From Ricinus communis (lineage: Eukaryota > Streptophyta > Magnoliopsida > Malpighiales > Euphorbiaceae): a DNA stretch of 64,000 nt. The position numbers and the translations under genes are program-made. The stretch spans positions 12,824,216-12,888,215 of the forward strand of contig NC_063261.1 in NCBI RefSeq assembly GCF_019578655.1. The letters run 5' to 3'. The number at the start of each line of letters is the position of its first letter. Position 1 is the stretch's first letter. Under the pieces are notes generated by a model that was not told where the DNA came from, did not search any database, and saw only the letters and a list, made by a program, of their open reading frames with translations. Positions 12,762-23,280 of the stretch are shown here, piece by piece.

Positions 12762-13558
12762 ATGGCTCACCCAGAAACCACAAAAATCACAAACATTGTC
12801 CTGCGAGGCAGCCAAAATTATTTTGAGTGGTCAAAATCTATTTTTATTGCCCTCAGTGGCAGAAAAAAATTAGGTTTCATTACTGGAAATAAACAAAACC
12901 CAAACCTATAATTCCAGAAGCTCCAACAGAAGAAGAACTGGACAGAATGGAAGAGTGGCAGACTAATGACCATCTAGTCATGTCCATGCTCACTAATACC
13001 ATGGAAAGCCAGATTTCCCGACTGTGTATACTCATGGAGTCATCAAAGGCAATCTGGGAAAAACTAAAAGGCCTTTACGGGCATCAAAATAATTTTGCTC
13101 ACATTTTCAGATTAAAGCAGGAACTTTCTCAAATCACTCAGGGAACCAAGAATCCCACAGAATATGCAACGAAGATATTAATTAGATGGGAAGAGTTACA
13201 AAATTACCTTCCTCCGTCTAATGATCCAGAAGAACTCCCAAGAAGGGCAGAACAAGATTTGATCTACACCTACCTCGGAGGCCTGAATTCAAGCTACGAA
13301 AGCTTGCGTTCTCAGATCCTCCTCGCCTCTCGGCTGTCGTCAATAGACGCTGTGATAGCGACTATCCAACACGAAGAAACCAGACGGAACACTATGAATG
13401 AGTCATCAAAAAGCACGGACAGCCACTCATACCTTACCCGTCGAGACCAAGGCCGACAAAGAGGAGGGCCGAGCACCATCGTGTGATGTGACCACTGCAA
13501 AAAGCAGGGTCATCACCGCGATGGCTGCTGGCACCTCCATCCGCAGCTAAGGCCATCG
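12762..13558 (+). pseudogene. copia-1 gag (UBN2-type capsid, zinc knuckle), broken
   Basis: The ATG at 12762 begins a gag start with the familiar NYFEWSKSI pattern. A one-base deletion near 12908 ends that frame, and the capsid continues in the next frame at about 12920-13486 (AIWEKLKGLYG, FRLKQELSQI, DLIYTYLGGLNSSYE motifs). A TGA at 13484-13486 falls directly before the nucleic-acid-binding zinc knuckle, C-x2-C-x4-H-x4-C (CDHCKKQGHHRDGC), which is itself intact. Gag would normally form the particle that packages element RNA. With one frameshift and one nonsense codon it is not translatable as a whole. Confidence 0.9.
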
Positions 13559-13626
13559 AGAGGGTGGGAGGGGGCTGGCTCGAAGGGAGGCGAGAGGAGA
13601 GACGGGCGGAGCGGAATAAGAAGGGA

Positions 13627-13735
13627 AGAAAACCCTAGAAAGGGTGTGGGAGCTTATTTGGGAATGGGGGCGTCATATGCCGAAAAATATATGACGCCCC
13701 GACCCGAAAGGCAACCCGAATTTCTAGGGTTTTCT
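13627..13735. repeat. Nested perfect inverted repeats in a GC-rich block of copia-1
   Basis: The outer arms AGAAAACCCTAGAAA (13627-13641) and TTTCTAGGGTTTTCT (13721-13735) are perfect complements. Inside them GGGGCGTCATAT (13667-13678) pairs perfectly with ATATGACGCCCC (13689-13700) around a 10-base loop. The block lies between gag and protease, where the element is unusually GC-rich. Confidence 0.85.
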
Positions 13736-13977
13736 CAACCCGACCCGACCCGCTTCGACCCGACCTAAAATGAACAAAATCAGGCAACCCGACCTGACCC
13801 AATGATCCATGGTCTTCATGGGCTGGACCTCTCCGCTAGGCCAGGCCCATTCTTCAATCAAGCCAGCAGGCCCATGGGCCAGGCCCATTCTCCAATCAAG
13901 CCCAGCAGACCTATCCAGCTCCACAGGCCCATCAAGCCCAGCCGGCCTCCCAGGCCCAGCCCACCAGTCAGGCCCAA

Positions 13978-16900
13978 ATGACTGAATTTCTGGCCCAAAT
14001 CCAAGCCTTGATTCGGCAACCTCATGGATTCGGGTCGGTACAACCCGAAGGGTCACGTTTGGTTCAAAACAATTTGTTTCATAATGCTAAATCTTATCAT
14101 AATGCATGGATTATTGACTATGGCGCTACTGATCATATGACTTGGGATCCTGCAAATTTAAACAAAATTCATTCCATCAAAGATTCCCATCATGTGACCG
14201 TTGCAAACGGGAACAAGGTCAAAATTCATGGCCATGGCACCATAAATTTATTTAATTGCAACATTAATGATGTTTTATTTCTGCCTGAATTTAATTCTAA
14301 TTTGTTATCTGTTAGTAAGATTACTCAAAATTTGAACTGCAATGTCATTTTCTCACCATCTTTAGTCTCCTTTCAGGATCGAAATTCCGGAAAGACGATT
14401 GGTAAAGGACACTTAGAAAATGGCCTCTACTACCTTCATAGTCCTTCCCCACAATGCCTTATATCAACCACCCCTAGCTTGCTCATGCATCAGAGATGTG
14501 GGCATCCCTCCGACTCCGTTCTAAATAAGTTATTTTGTTACAATTTAAACTCGAGTAATTGTGATGTGTGTAAATTTTCCAAACATACAAGATTGCCTTT
14601 TTCCTTGTCTTCCAGTAGGTCAGAAAAACTTTTTGATTTAATTCATTCTGATGTTTGGGAACCTGCCCCCATTACTGCCTATAATCATTTTAGATATTTT
14701 GTCACTTTCATTGATGATTACTCTCGTAACACCTGGATTTATTTATTAAAATAAAAAAATGAAGTTTTTTCTCGATTCCAAGAATTTTTTAATTTTATAA
14801 AAAACCAGTATAATGCAAAACTAAAAATATTTCGTTCCGATAATGGTACGGAGTATGTAAATCACAATTTTTCTAGTTTCTTTAAACAAAATGGAATTTT
14901 GCATCAAACCACATGTGTTAATACTCCCGAACAAAATGGTGTTTTTGAACACAAAAATCGACATCTTCTCAATGTCACTCGCATCCTTCTTTTTTAAAAT
15001 AATATCCCTTCTGTTTTTTGGTCGGATGCTCTCTTAACTGCCACCTATCTCATTAATCGGTTACCCTCTGTCACCTTAAAAAACATGAGCCCTCTAGAAG
15101 TTCTCAAAGGCCGCCAAATAGATTTAGGTCATCTTCGAGTCTTTGGTTGTGTTTACTATGTCTATATAAAGCGTCAGCATAAATTAGACTGCAGCTCTGT
15201 AAAAACCCTCTTTTTAGGATATTCCTCCACCTAAAAAGGATACAAATGCTATGATCCCGTGACCCATAAAACCTATGTCTCTCGTGATGTCAGTTTTGTA
15301 GAGAATGATCCCTATTACACCACTCCCACCAGCACAAACTTTACCAATGGTCCTCCCCCTTCCTTATTTCCGCTTAACTCTGATTTCCCTCTTAGCAGCT
15401 CGGACCAGGACTGTCAGCTTCAGGGGGAGTCCCCTCTCACCTCTAGGCTAATTCCTTCAGGGGGAGACAATCCTATTCTAGAGGACCAATCTCAAGAAGT
15501 AGCAGAAGAAGAAATTGCCTTGCGAAGATCTACCAGACAAACCAGACCTCTTGTGAAATTTAAAGACTATGTGTCTCATTCGGTAACATACCCAATTCAG
15601 AATTTTATTTCCTATAATGTCTTATCTAATCAATACCGCAACTATCTATGTCAGATTTCCAAACTCGTTGAACCCGCTAGCTTCTATGAAGCCAACACTG
15701 ACCCCACTTGGTGTAAAGGTATGGAAGAAGAACTCCTTGCTTTAGAAAGGAATGAGACATGGAGCATTGTTCCACTTCCACAAAATAAAAAACCCGTGGG
15801 ATGTAAGTGGATTTACAAAATTAAGTTCAATAGTGATGGAACTGTTGAAAGATACAAGGCAAGACTTGTAGCCCGAGGTTTCACGCAGACTTATGGAGTT
15901 GACTATCAAGAGACGTTTGCTCCTGTAGCTAAAATGAATACGGTCAGAATCCTTCTATCAATAGCAATCAATCAGGGTTGGAATCTGTTCCAAATGGATG
16001 TCAAGAATGCCTTCTTACAAGGAAACCTAGAAGAGGAAGTTTACATGAAGCTACCTCCCGAACATAAGTCAACCTCAGATTCTTTCCTGGTATGTAAACT
16101 AAAGAAGGCAATCTATGGCCTGAAACAATCCCCGAGAGCATGGTACGCTAAACTCATCCATTTTTTATTAAGCATTTGTTTCAATAAATGTGAATCGGAT
16201 TCATCTATGTTCGTTAAACACACTAACAAACATACTATTGTTATTCTAGTGTATGTTGATGACATCATAATAACAGGTAATGATAATCAGGGGATAGAAG
16301 AGGTCAAACAGAGCCTAAAAAGGAATTTGATATTAAATACCTTGGCCAACTTTCTTATTTCCTCGGTATAGAAATGGCAAAATCTGACAAGGGATTATTC
16401 CTATATCAAAAGAAATATACCCTTGACCTATTAAAGGAAACAGGAAAAATAGGAGCTAAACCGGCCATCACTCCAATGGAAACCAAAATCAAACTCAACC
16501 TTGAAGATGGAAAACCCTTCACCAATGTAGGGCATTATCAGCGGCTGGTAGGAAAATTGATTTATTTGACTGTCACTAGACCTGACATTTCATTTGCAGT
16601 TAGTATGGTAAGTCAGTTCATGCATGCTCCTCGCTCCAGCCATCTCGACGCCATAGACCGAATCCTTAGATATCTCAAAAGAACACCCGGTCAAGGAATC
16701 TGGATGAAGAAAAACAACTCCACTAACATAGTTAGTTTTTCTGATGCAGATTGGGCTGGAAGCTGTGATAGGAAGTCAACCACTGGTTTCTGTGTCTTTG
16801 TCGGAGGAAGCCTGGTAACATGGAAAAGCAAAAAACAAAGTGTGGTTGCTAGATCAAGTGCTGAAGTCGAATACCGTGTAATGGCATCCACAGCTAGTAA

Positions 16901-17234
16901 ACTCATTTGGATCAAACAAGTTCTCAAGGATATAAAGATTGAAAGCGCATAACCTATGAAAATGCATTGCGATAACCAAGCTGCCCGTCACATAGCGTCC
17001 AATCCAGTATTTCACGAGCGAACTAAGCACATCGAAGTGGATTGCCATTTTATCAGAGAAAAAGTCCATAAAGGAGAAATTGAAACGTCTTACATTAAGA
17101 GTCAAGATCAGTTAGCAGACATATTCACAAAATCTCTCAACAATCAGACTCATTACTCTATTCTCAGCAAGATGGGTTCGATAAACTTATTCGAACCCAC
17201 CTTGAGGGGGAGTGTTGAAGAAAACAGAAATTAA
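13978..17234 (+). pseudogene. copia-1 pol (protease-integrase-RT-RNase H), broken
   Basis: The protease site WIID-Y-GATDHM is at 14107-14139; the usual Ser after the catalytic Asp is Tyr (codon 14119-14121). Next come the GAG-pre-integrase HHCC zinc site (HQRCGH...CDVC), the integrase core (HSDVW, RSDNGTEY, VFEHKNRH) and the reverse transcriptase (MEEELLALERNETW, WIYKIK, YVDDII at 16252-16269). RNase H follows (DADWAGSCDRKSTTG, SSAEVEYR, CDNQAA). The frame that starts at 13978 is kept to 16371 but is cut by TAA codons at 14752-14754, about 14995 and about 15232. A one-base loss in an A-run near 16317-16322 shifts the frame, and another TAA lies at 16950-16952. A normal element would make a polyprotein that copies its RNA into DNA and inserts it; this one cannot. 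Confidence 0.93.
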
Positions 17235-17488
17235 CAGCTCTTTTGGTCTCAGAGGCTGCACAAGCTAGGTTGCTTGTGCAGACCTTTCATCCCTGATCAA
17301 GGAAAAAGGGAGCATCCTTTCTTGCAAGGCAGGAAAGGTCACTTCCACCTTTCCCCAAAAAAAAACTGAGAAGTATCCGTTAGAAAGAAGACTTAGAATC
17401 TCAACATGTATATATTTTCATCTCAAGATGTAATAAACTCAGAATTCTTGTAACACAAATATTCATCATTGTTATATAAAAATTCACA
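17213..17488 (+). repeat. 3' LTR of copia-1
   Basis: This 276 bp LTR has the same TGTTGAAG...TTCACA ends as the 5' LTR. It follows the polypurine tract and is followed directly by GTTAG, the right half of the target duplication. By eye it differs from the 5' LTR by about 17 base changes and an extra AA in an A-run. Confidence 0.95.
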
Positions 17489-17493
17489 GTTAG

Positions 17494-17870
17494 GCTTGAA
17501 TTTTTTAAGTCTTAGTCTGTAATTGGCCCGACATACCATGTGATCTAGAATTTTTACCAAGTGCAGCCTCCTAGTAAAACTATATATAATGTTTTTACTT
17601 AATTTATTATGTAGAGTGAACTTGTTAAAAGAGCTCCTAACAAATAATGTTTCTAATTTCTTCCAAAAAATAATAATATTTTATAAAATTTAGATTGATG
17701 TCGGTCTAAAATAGAAATTAAATGTCTAAATTTAAAAAAAATTGGACAAAGTTTGGTAGTCGAATAAGGATTCAATCAAATATAGTTACACATGCTTTTA
17801 AGAGTGAGTGAGTGACTTAGGTAAAGTATAAAATTTTCATTTATTTCACATTCATTGACCATTTTTAATA
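17494..17870. other. AT-rich spacer between copia-1 and a MITE
   Basis: I see nothing recognisable here: no open frames, repeats or promoter-like structure. The sequence just before 17871 serves as the left target duplication of the MITE. Confidence 0.5.
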
Positions 17871-18383
17871 GGAAAAAGTATAAAATTTTATTTTACGATT
17901 TGACCTTTTGACATAACAGGTACTGTAGTTTTTTCAGTAACATTTTAACATTTTAAAAATTATACCATTAGTAATTTGTATTCGAATTTTAATAATTCTA
18001 TTAATAGTTTTGAGCATTAATTTATTTTTAAAAATCTAACCGCTGCAAAATTAGTTTCGTCAGATATAATGGTAGAGTTTTATATTATTATCAGAGTTGA
18101 ATAAAATTAAAGAAAAAGTTAAATTATGAATTTATTTTCTCTAAATTTTTTATTATTTTCTCCAAATTTAATAAAAAAGTTTATAATTAGTTTTGAATGA
18201 AAGTTAAGTTGATGTGAATCAAATGGTGGTGGAATTACACGCAATTGGCATCGAGCTATAATTATTGAATTGCCGTGTTAGTGAATTTAGATATAAATTA
18301 TTAACGATATTAAACTGTTCAAAAAAATCACAAGGCGTTTTATGATAAAAGTCAAATGACATAATGAGATTTTATACTTTTCC
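17871..18383. mobile_element. Mutator-type MITE with 9 bp target duplication
   Basis: The ends GGAAAAAGTATAAAATTTTA and, on the other strand, GGAAAAGTATAAAATCTCAT form TIRs. They align with gaps for about 70 bp, including a GA(T)TTTGAC-TTTT segment. The flanks TTTTTAATA (17862-17870) and TTTTCAATA (18384-18392) agree at 8 of 9 positions. A 9 bp duplication is the signature of the Mutator superfamily. The element is 513 bp and non-coding. It ends about 400 bp upstream of the start codon of the CNL gene, so it may lie in that gene's promoter. Confidence 0.75.
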
Positions 18384-18779
18384 TTTTCAATATACACATG
18401 AATTAGTCAGTGTCATTTTTAAATTACTTAAAATTTGAAGCATAAGTTTATATTCTTTAGCAAGCAGTGTAATTCATTCTCTTATTGTGAAAAATTGGGA
18501 TGCATTGATCAAAGTGTAAACTTTATTAGGTAATTAGCCTAAGAAAATAATTTTAGGGTGACTTGAAACTTATCAAAACTTTAGGGGGCTGATAGTTAAC
18601 CCTTTCTCGAAGCAACATCGTCTGAATGTTCATGTTCCTGCATGAATACAGATAGCTATAGATAAATTCTTAAAAAATTCTTAGGTGAGTCCACACTTCT
18701 TTCCTTAAAAGAAGCCCACAATACTTTCATATTTTGCCTTCTGTACACCTTTATCTTCCACCTTCTTCATCAAGAAGCC

Positions 18780-21700
18780 ATGGCAGAATCAATCTTGTTT
18801 ACCATTGTAGCAGAGATTATTGTAAAATTGGGTTCGCGACCATTTCAAGCAAATACCATGTGGATTGGTGTCAAAGATGAGCTTGAAAAATTCAAGACAA
18901 CAGTGTCAACGATCCAAGCTGTGCTTCTTGATGCTGAGGAGCAGTACTCAAAAAGTAATCAAGTCAGAGTTTGGGTTGATTCACTGAAGGAAGTGTTTTA
19001 TGATGCTGAGGACTTGTTGGATGAACTTTCTACAGAAGTTCTGCAGCAACAAACGGTGACTGGTAATAAGATGGCTAAGGAGGTACGTCGTTTTTTTTCT
19101 AGTTCAAACCAGGTTGCTTTTGGTCTTAAAATGACTCATAAGATTAAGGCTGTTAGAGATAGACTTGATGTGATTGTAGCTAATAGGAAGTTTCATTTAG
19201 AGGAGCGTAGAGTAGAGGCCAATCATGTGATCATGTCTAGGGAAAGAGAGCAAACTCACTCCTCTCCACCAGAAGTTATTGTTGGGAGAGAAGAAGATAA
19301 ACAAGCAATTATAGAGTTGTTGATGGCTTCTAATTATGAAGAGAATGTGGTAGTGATTCCAATAGTTGGTATTGGAGGGTTAGGAAAGACCACTTTGGCT
19401 CAACTTGTGTACAATGATGAGAGGGTTAAAACCCATTTCAAGTCAAGTAGTTGGGTTTGTGTTTCTGATGATTTTGATGTGAAAATAATAGTTCAAAAAA
19501 TTTTGGAGTCTGTTACTGGTGATAGATGTTTTAGTTTTGAGATGGATACTCTGAAAAATCGTCTTCATGAGACAATTAATGGGAAAAGATTTTTGCTTGT
19601 TTTAGATGATATATGGTGTGATAATTTTGAGACATGGTGTCGTTTGAGAGATTTGTTAGTCGGTGGTGCTAGAGGAAGTAGAATAATCATAACCACTAGA
19701 ATTAAGAAGGTTGCGGAGATAGTTAGCACAAATCAGCCATATGAGTTAGAAGGCCTTTCTGACATGGACTCTTGGTCTTTGTTCAAACTAATGGCATTTA
19801 AACAAGGGAAGGTGCCAAGTCCTAGTTTTGATGCTATCGGGAGGGAGATTGTGGGGAAATATGTTGGAGTTCCCCTGGCCATTAGAGCAATAGGACGCTT
19901 ATTGTATTTCAAGAATGCATCTGAGTGGCTATCCTTCAAAAATAAGGAGCTCTCGAATGTGGATCTGAAAGAGAATGACATTTTGTCCACTTTGAAGTTG
20001 AGTTATGATCATCTCCCCCCACGTTTGAGACATTGCTTTGCTTATTGTAGAATATTTCCAAAAGGGTCTAAGATTAATGTCAAGAAATTGGTTTATCTTT
20101 GGATGGCACAAGGATATATCAAGTCGTCCGATCCAAGTCAATGTCTTGAAGATGTTGGCTTTGAATATTTTAATGATCTTCTTTGGAGGTCTTTTTTCCA
20201 AGAAGTAGAGAAGGATCATTTTGGAAATATTAATATATGTAGAATACATGATCTTATGCATGATCTTTGTTGGTCAGTGGTTGGTTCAGGAAGTAATTTA
20301 TCATCTTCAAATGTGAAATATGTCAGTAAAGGAACTCGACATGTATCGATTGATTATTGTAAGGGAGCTATGCTTCCCAGTTTGCTAGATGTAAGAAAAA
20401 TGCGGACTTTTTTCTTGTCAAATGAACCGGGGTATAATGGAAATAAAAACCAAGGCCTTGAAATCATTTCCAATTTAAGGAGAGTAAGGGCATTAGATGC
20501 ACACAATTCTGGAATTGTGATGGTTCCTCGTTCCCTTGAGAAGTTGAAGCATATAAGATTTCTTGATCTTTCATACAATACACGAATTGAGACACTTCCT
20601 GATTCCATAACTAAACTGCAAAACCTGCAAGTGCTCAAACTAGCAGGATTGAGAAGGCTGAAGCAACTGCCTAAGGACATCAAGAAGTTGGTGGATCTGA
20701 TGCATCTTGACCTTTGGAAATGTGATGGTTTGACTCACATGCCCCCTGGGCTTGGTCAATTGACTTCCCTTAGCTACTTGTCGAGATTCCTAGTGGCCAA
20801 AGATGATGGCGTCTCCAAGCATGTTAGTGGACTTGGCGAGTTATGCGATTTGAATAATTTGAGAGGATTGCTAGAAATCATGAATCTGCAGAATGTGAAA
20901 AATCCAGCATCAGAGTTTAGGACAGCTAATCTGAAAGAGAAGCAGCACCTTCAAACATTGAAACTGACATGGAAATCAGGTGATGAGGATGATAATACTG
21001 CAAGTGGTTCAAATGATGACGTGTCATTGGAAGAGCTACAGCCACACGAGAATCTCCAATGGCTAGACGTGCGTGGGTGGGGAAGATTGAGGTTTCCAAG
21101 CTGGGTTGCTTCACTCACTAGTTTGGTGGAACTTCGAATTGATAACTGCATAAACTGCCAAAATCTCCCACCTCTAGATCAGTTCCCTTCTCTTAAACAT
21201 TTGACACTTGATAAATTAAATGATTTGAAGTACATTGAGAGTGGGATAACTTATGATCGTGCAGAGTCAGGACCGGCATTATTTTTCCCTTCCCTAGAGA
21301 AGCTATGGCTCAGAAATTGTCCTAATCTGAAGGGATGGTGTAGGACTGATACATCAGCGCCTGAGTTATTCCAGTTTCATTGTCTTGCTTATTTTGAAAT
21401 CAAGTCTTGTCCTAATTTGACTTCAATGCCACTGATTCCAACTGTGGAAAGGATGGTATTTCAAAATACCAGCATCAAGTCGATGAAGGACATGTTAAAG
21501 TTGAAACTTTTGCTGCCACAATCTGCCTCTTCTTCTTGTTCTTCTTCTTCTCTGTCTCCTTCTCTCGTACAATTGAAAGAATTGAGTATTCAGAAAATAG
21601 AGGATCTAGACTTTCTACCAGATGAGTTGCTGCAAAATCTCACTTCCCTGCAACAGCTGGATATCATAGATTGTCCAAGAATAACCACTCTATCTCATGA

Positions 21701-22082
21701 TATGCAACATTTGACCTCTCTTGAGGTTCTTATCATCAGGGCTTGTAAGGAGCTAGATTTATCATCAGAGCAGTGGCAGTGCCTCAGAAGCCTCAGGAAG
21801 CTTCGCATTGTAAATCTAGCGAAGTTGGTGTCACTGCATCAAGGCCTTCAACATGTTACCACTTTGCAACAACTCGAAATCTGTAGTTGTCCCATTTTGG
21901 GGACTTTACCCGAGTGGATCAGTGGCCTCACGACATTGCGACATTTGGAGATCAATGAATGTCCTCTTCTTTCACAGAAATGCAGTAACAATAAGGGAGA
22001 GGATTGGTCCAAGATTGCTCATATTCCAAATATCAAAATTGATGGGAGATGGATTCAATTGAAGGGCTACTACGAACTGTGA
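18780..22082 (+). CDS. CC-NBS-LRR (CNL) disease resistance protein, RGA-like
   Basis: This is an intronless 1100-residue intracellular immune receptor of the CNL class. Such proteins bind ADP or ATP and trigger defence when they sense a pathogen effector. An N-terminal Rx-type coiled coil (about 1-150) carries an EDLLDEL motif (77-83). The NB-ARC domain has the P-loop GIGGLGKTT (197-205), kinase-2 LLVLDDIW (272-279; the Trp marks non-TIR proteins), RNBS-B GSRIIITTR (299-307), a GLPL motif in the form GVPLA (363-367) and RNBS-D CFAYCRIFP (419-427). The MHD position reads IHD (489-491), with Met replaced by Ile. About a dozen LRRs fill roughly 560-1080, and the C-terminus has the EDWSKIAHIPNIKIDG tail typical of this group. 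The start is supported by a good context (AGCCATGGC) and by the family's MAES-type N-terminus. The frame has no breaks. Which pathogen it recognises cannot be told. Confidence 0.95.
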   Translation: MAESILFTIVAEIIVKLGSRPFQANTMWIGVKDELEKFKTTVSTIQAVLLDAEEQYSKSNQVRVWVDSLKEVFYDAEDLLDELSTEVLQQQTVTGNKMAKEVRRFFSSSNQVAFGLKMTHKIKAVRDRLDVIVANRKFHLEERRVEANHVIMSREREQTHSSPPEVIVGREEDKQAIIELLMASNYEENVVVIPIVGIGGLGKTTLAQLVYNDERVKTHFKSSSWVCVSDDFDVKIIVQKILESVTGDRCFSFEMDTLKNRLHETINGKRFLLVLDDIWCDNFETWCRLRDLLVGGARGSRIIITTRIKKVAEIVSTNQPYELEGLSDMDSWSLFKLMAFKQGKVPSPSFDAIGREIVGKYVGVPLAIRAIGRLLYFKNASEWLSFKNKELSNVDLKENDILSTLKLSYDHLPPRLRHCFAYCRIFPKGSKINVKKLVYLWMAQGYIKSSDPSQCLEDVGFEYFNDLLWRSFFQEVEKDHFGNINICRIHDLMHDLCWSVVGSGSNLSSSNVKYVSKGTRHVSIDYCKGAMLPSLLDVRKMRTFFLSNEPGYNGNKNQGLEIISNLRRVRALDAHNSGIVMVPRSLEKLKHIRFLDLSYNTRIETLPDSITKLQNLQVLKLAGLRRLKQLPKDIKKLVDLMHLDLWKCDGLTHMPPGLGQLTSLSYLSRFLVAKDDGVSKHVSGLGELCDLNNLRGLLEIMNLQNVKNPASEFRTANLKEKQHLQTLKLTWKSGDEDDNTASGSNDDVSLEELQPHENLQWLDVRGWGRLRFPSWVASLTSLVELRIDNCINCQNLPPLDQFPSLKHLTLDKLNDLKYIESGITYDRAESGPALFFPSLEKLWLRNCPNLKGWCRTDTSAPELFQFHCLAYFEIKSCPNLTSMPLIPTVERMVFQNTSIKSMKDMLKLKLLLPQSASSSCSSSSLSPSLVQLKELSIQKIEDLDFLPDELLQNLTSLQQLDIIDCPRITTLSHDMQHLTSLEVLIIRACKELDLSSEQWQCLRSLRKLRIVNLAKLVSLHQGLQHVTTLQQLEICSCPILGTLPEWISGLTTLRHLEINECPLLSQKCSNNKGEDWSKIAHIPNIKIDGRWIQLKGYYEL

Positions 22083-23202
22083 CTAGAAGATTTATTTGGA
22101 CATTTTTCAGTTTCTTTTTTTTATATCAGGTTTGTTCTTCTCTCATTCATTGTCCTCATTTCACTTTTCTTTTGTTCTTCCCCTGTACTTGAAAGACCCA
22201 GTCTACTTTTCTCTTTAAAAAAATCTTTGTATCTTGACATGTTTGTTTCTCTTATTTTATTTGCATGTTGCAGGTATAAATATGTCTTGCGGTGGTCTTT
22301 CTTAAATCCAAAAGATGATGAAGGTGAGAATTATTTTGTTGCAATAAAAACTTGTGCACCTGATAGTCAATTTGATTTGCAACAATTAAGTCTTGCTCTG
22401 CCTTTTTCTAATAATTTTTCTGTTCTCATCCTCTTATAATCAATTGTTATGCAGCTTCAAAACTTTAGGATGGCTTTCATTGCCTAGTTTTGTAGGTTTT
22501 GTCATTTATCAATCTACGCCAAAAGTTTTTAATTCTTAATTACTTGACATACATTTTAGTTTTCCAGTGATCGCTTTTTCGTCTTTATACTCTATTTACT
22601 TGCACACAAACAAGTTAAAACATCAAACAACCCCAAGAATTGAGTTCATTTAATTTGTTTTTGCAGGAAAACAATATACAGAGGTTGCCCCAGTTTATAG
22701 TTATTTCAAAGCTTCTCACTACAAGAAGCATGATCTGTTTGGCATGGAATGTTCCTCTTTCTTGCTAGTTGCTGCTTGTCAACAGTGCAGGATTGCAGGA
22801 CACCTTTGGTGATGACTATGTTAGGATTGCTTTCAGAATTTATTAAAGCTGCTAGTTGACATCTCTTTCAGAAGGGAAGATGGGAAGGAAGTTGGTAATC
22901 GTTTATCATCAAGAGGAGTTAACACGGTGAGCTGTGGCGGTCTATTAACTTCTGTTTTTTTCTTTTTTTGTTTGTGATGATCCATTAACTTGGGAAAAAA
23001 CAACTAAGTGGTGTTCATCTGATCTATTGTTTTTCAGAATTCATTCATCAATCTGTGTGGTGGAGGCCATCGTTATTGATTACATGATCGTCGAGATTTA
23101 CTTACCTTCTTGATCATGATTTGTCAGTTGAATCAACAAGCTGTCTTATGCAGTTCTTTTAGAGAATAGCAACCTACTGGCATCTTAGTATTCAGAGATT
23201 TA
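22083..23202 (+). other. Probable 3' non-coding exons and introns of the CNL gene
   Basis: Downstream of the stop there are paired splice-like sites in the right orientation: donor at 22130 with acceptor AG ending at 22273; donor at 22324 (GAAG|GTGAG) with acceptor TTTTTGCAG ending at 22666; donor at 22927 (ACG|GTGAGC) with acceptor TTTTTCAG ending at 23037. CNL genes of this group often have spliced 3' leaders, so these may be 3' UTR introns. No long reading frame is present except a 70-codon stretch without domains. This is inference from splice consensus only. Confidence 0.35.
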
Positions 23203-23280
23203 GATGCTGAAACACCATATGCATGGTACCCAAAGATTGCTCAAATTTCAAACGTTGAGATTCACTGCACCAATGATTAA
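23203..23280 (+). pseudogene. Relic of a second CNL C-terminus
   Basis: The frame from 23203 to the stop at 23278-23280 encodes 25 residues ending the way CNL proteins end. WYPKIAQISNVEIHC matches the real gene's WSKIAHIPNIKIDG residue by residue, allowing conservative changes. It lies 1.1 kb after the intact CNL stop. It may be the last piece of a duplicated, otherwise lost CNL, or an alternative terminal exon. Confidence 0.6.

Larger units (their letters stand above)
12422..17488 (+). mobile_element. Complete but inactive Ty1-copia LTR retrotransposon (copia-1)
   Basis: The 5067 bp element has two LTRs, a primer binding site TGGTATCAAAGC directly after the 5' LTR (12696-12707), and a polypurine tract GAGGGGGAG directly before the 3' LTR (17204-17212). 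A perfect 5 bp target duplication, GTTAG, lies at 12417-12421 and 17489-17493. The domain order gag, protease, integrase, reverse transcriptase, RNase H is that of Ty1-copia (Pseudoviridae-like host elements). Frameshifts and stops in gag and pol show that it cannot move on its own. The LTRs differ at about 17 substitutions plus one short indel by eye, so the insertion is old but much younger than copia-2. Confidence 0.95.

Noticed and set aside
16310..16330. Programmed frameshift between RT and RNase H of copia-1
   Set aside because: Copia elements do not need a shift there, and several other stops and indels show general decay.
19733..21151. Several minus-strand frames within the CNL gene
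   Set aside because: They are shadows of the strongly supported plus-strand CNL coding region.
22227..22439. 70-codon frame downstream of the CNL gene
   Set aside because: No domain; it spans likely splice sites of a 3' non-coding region.
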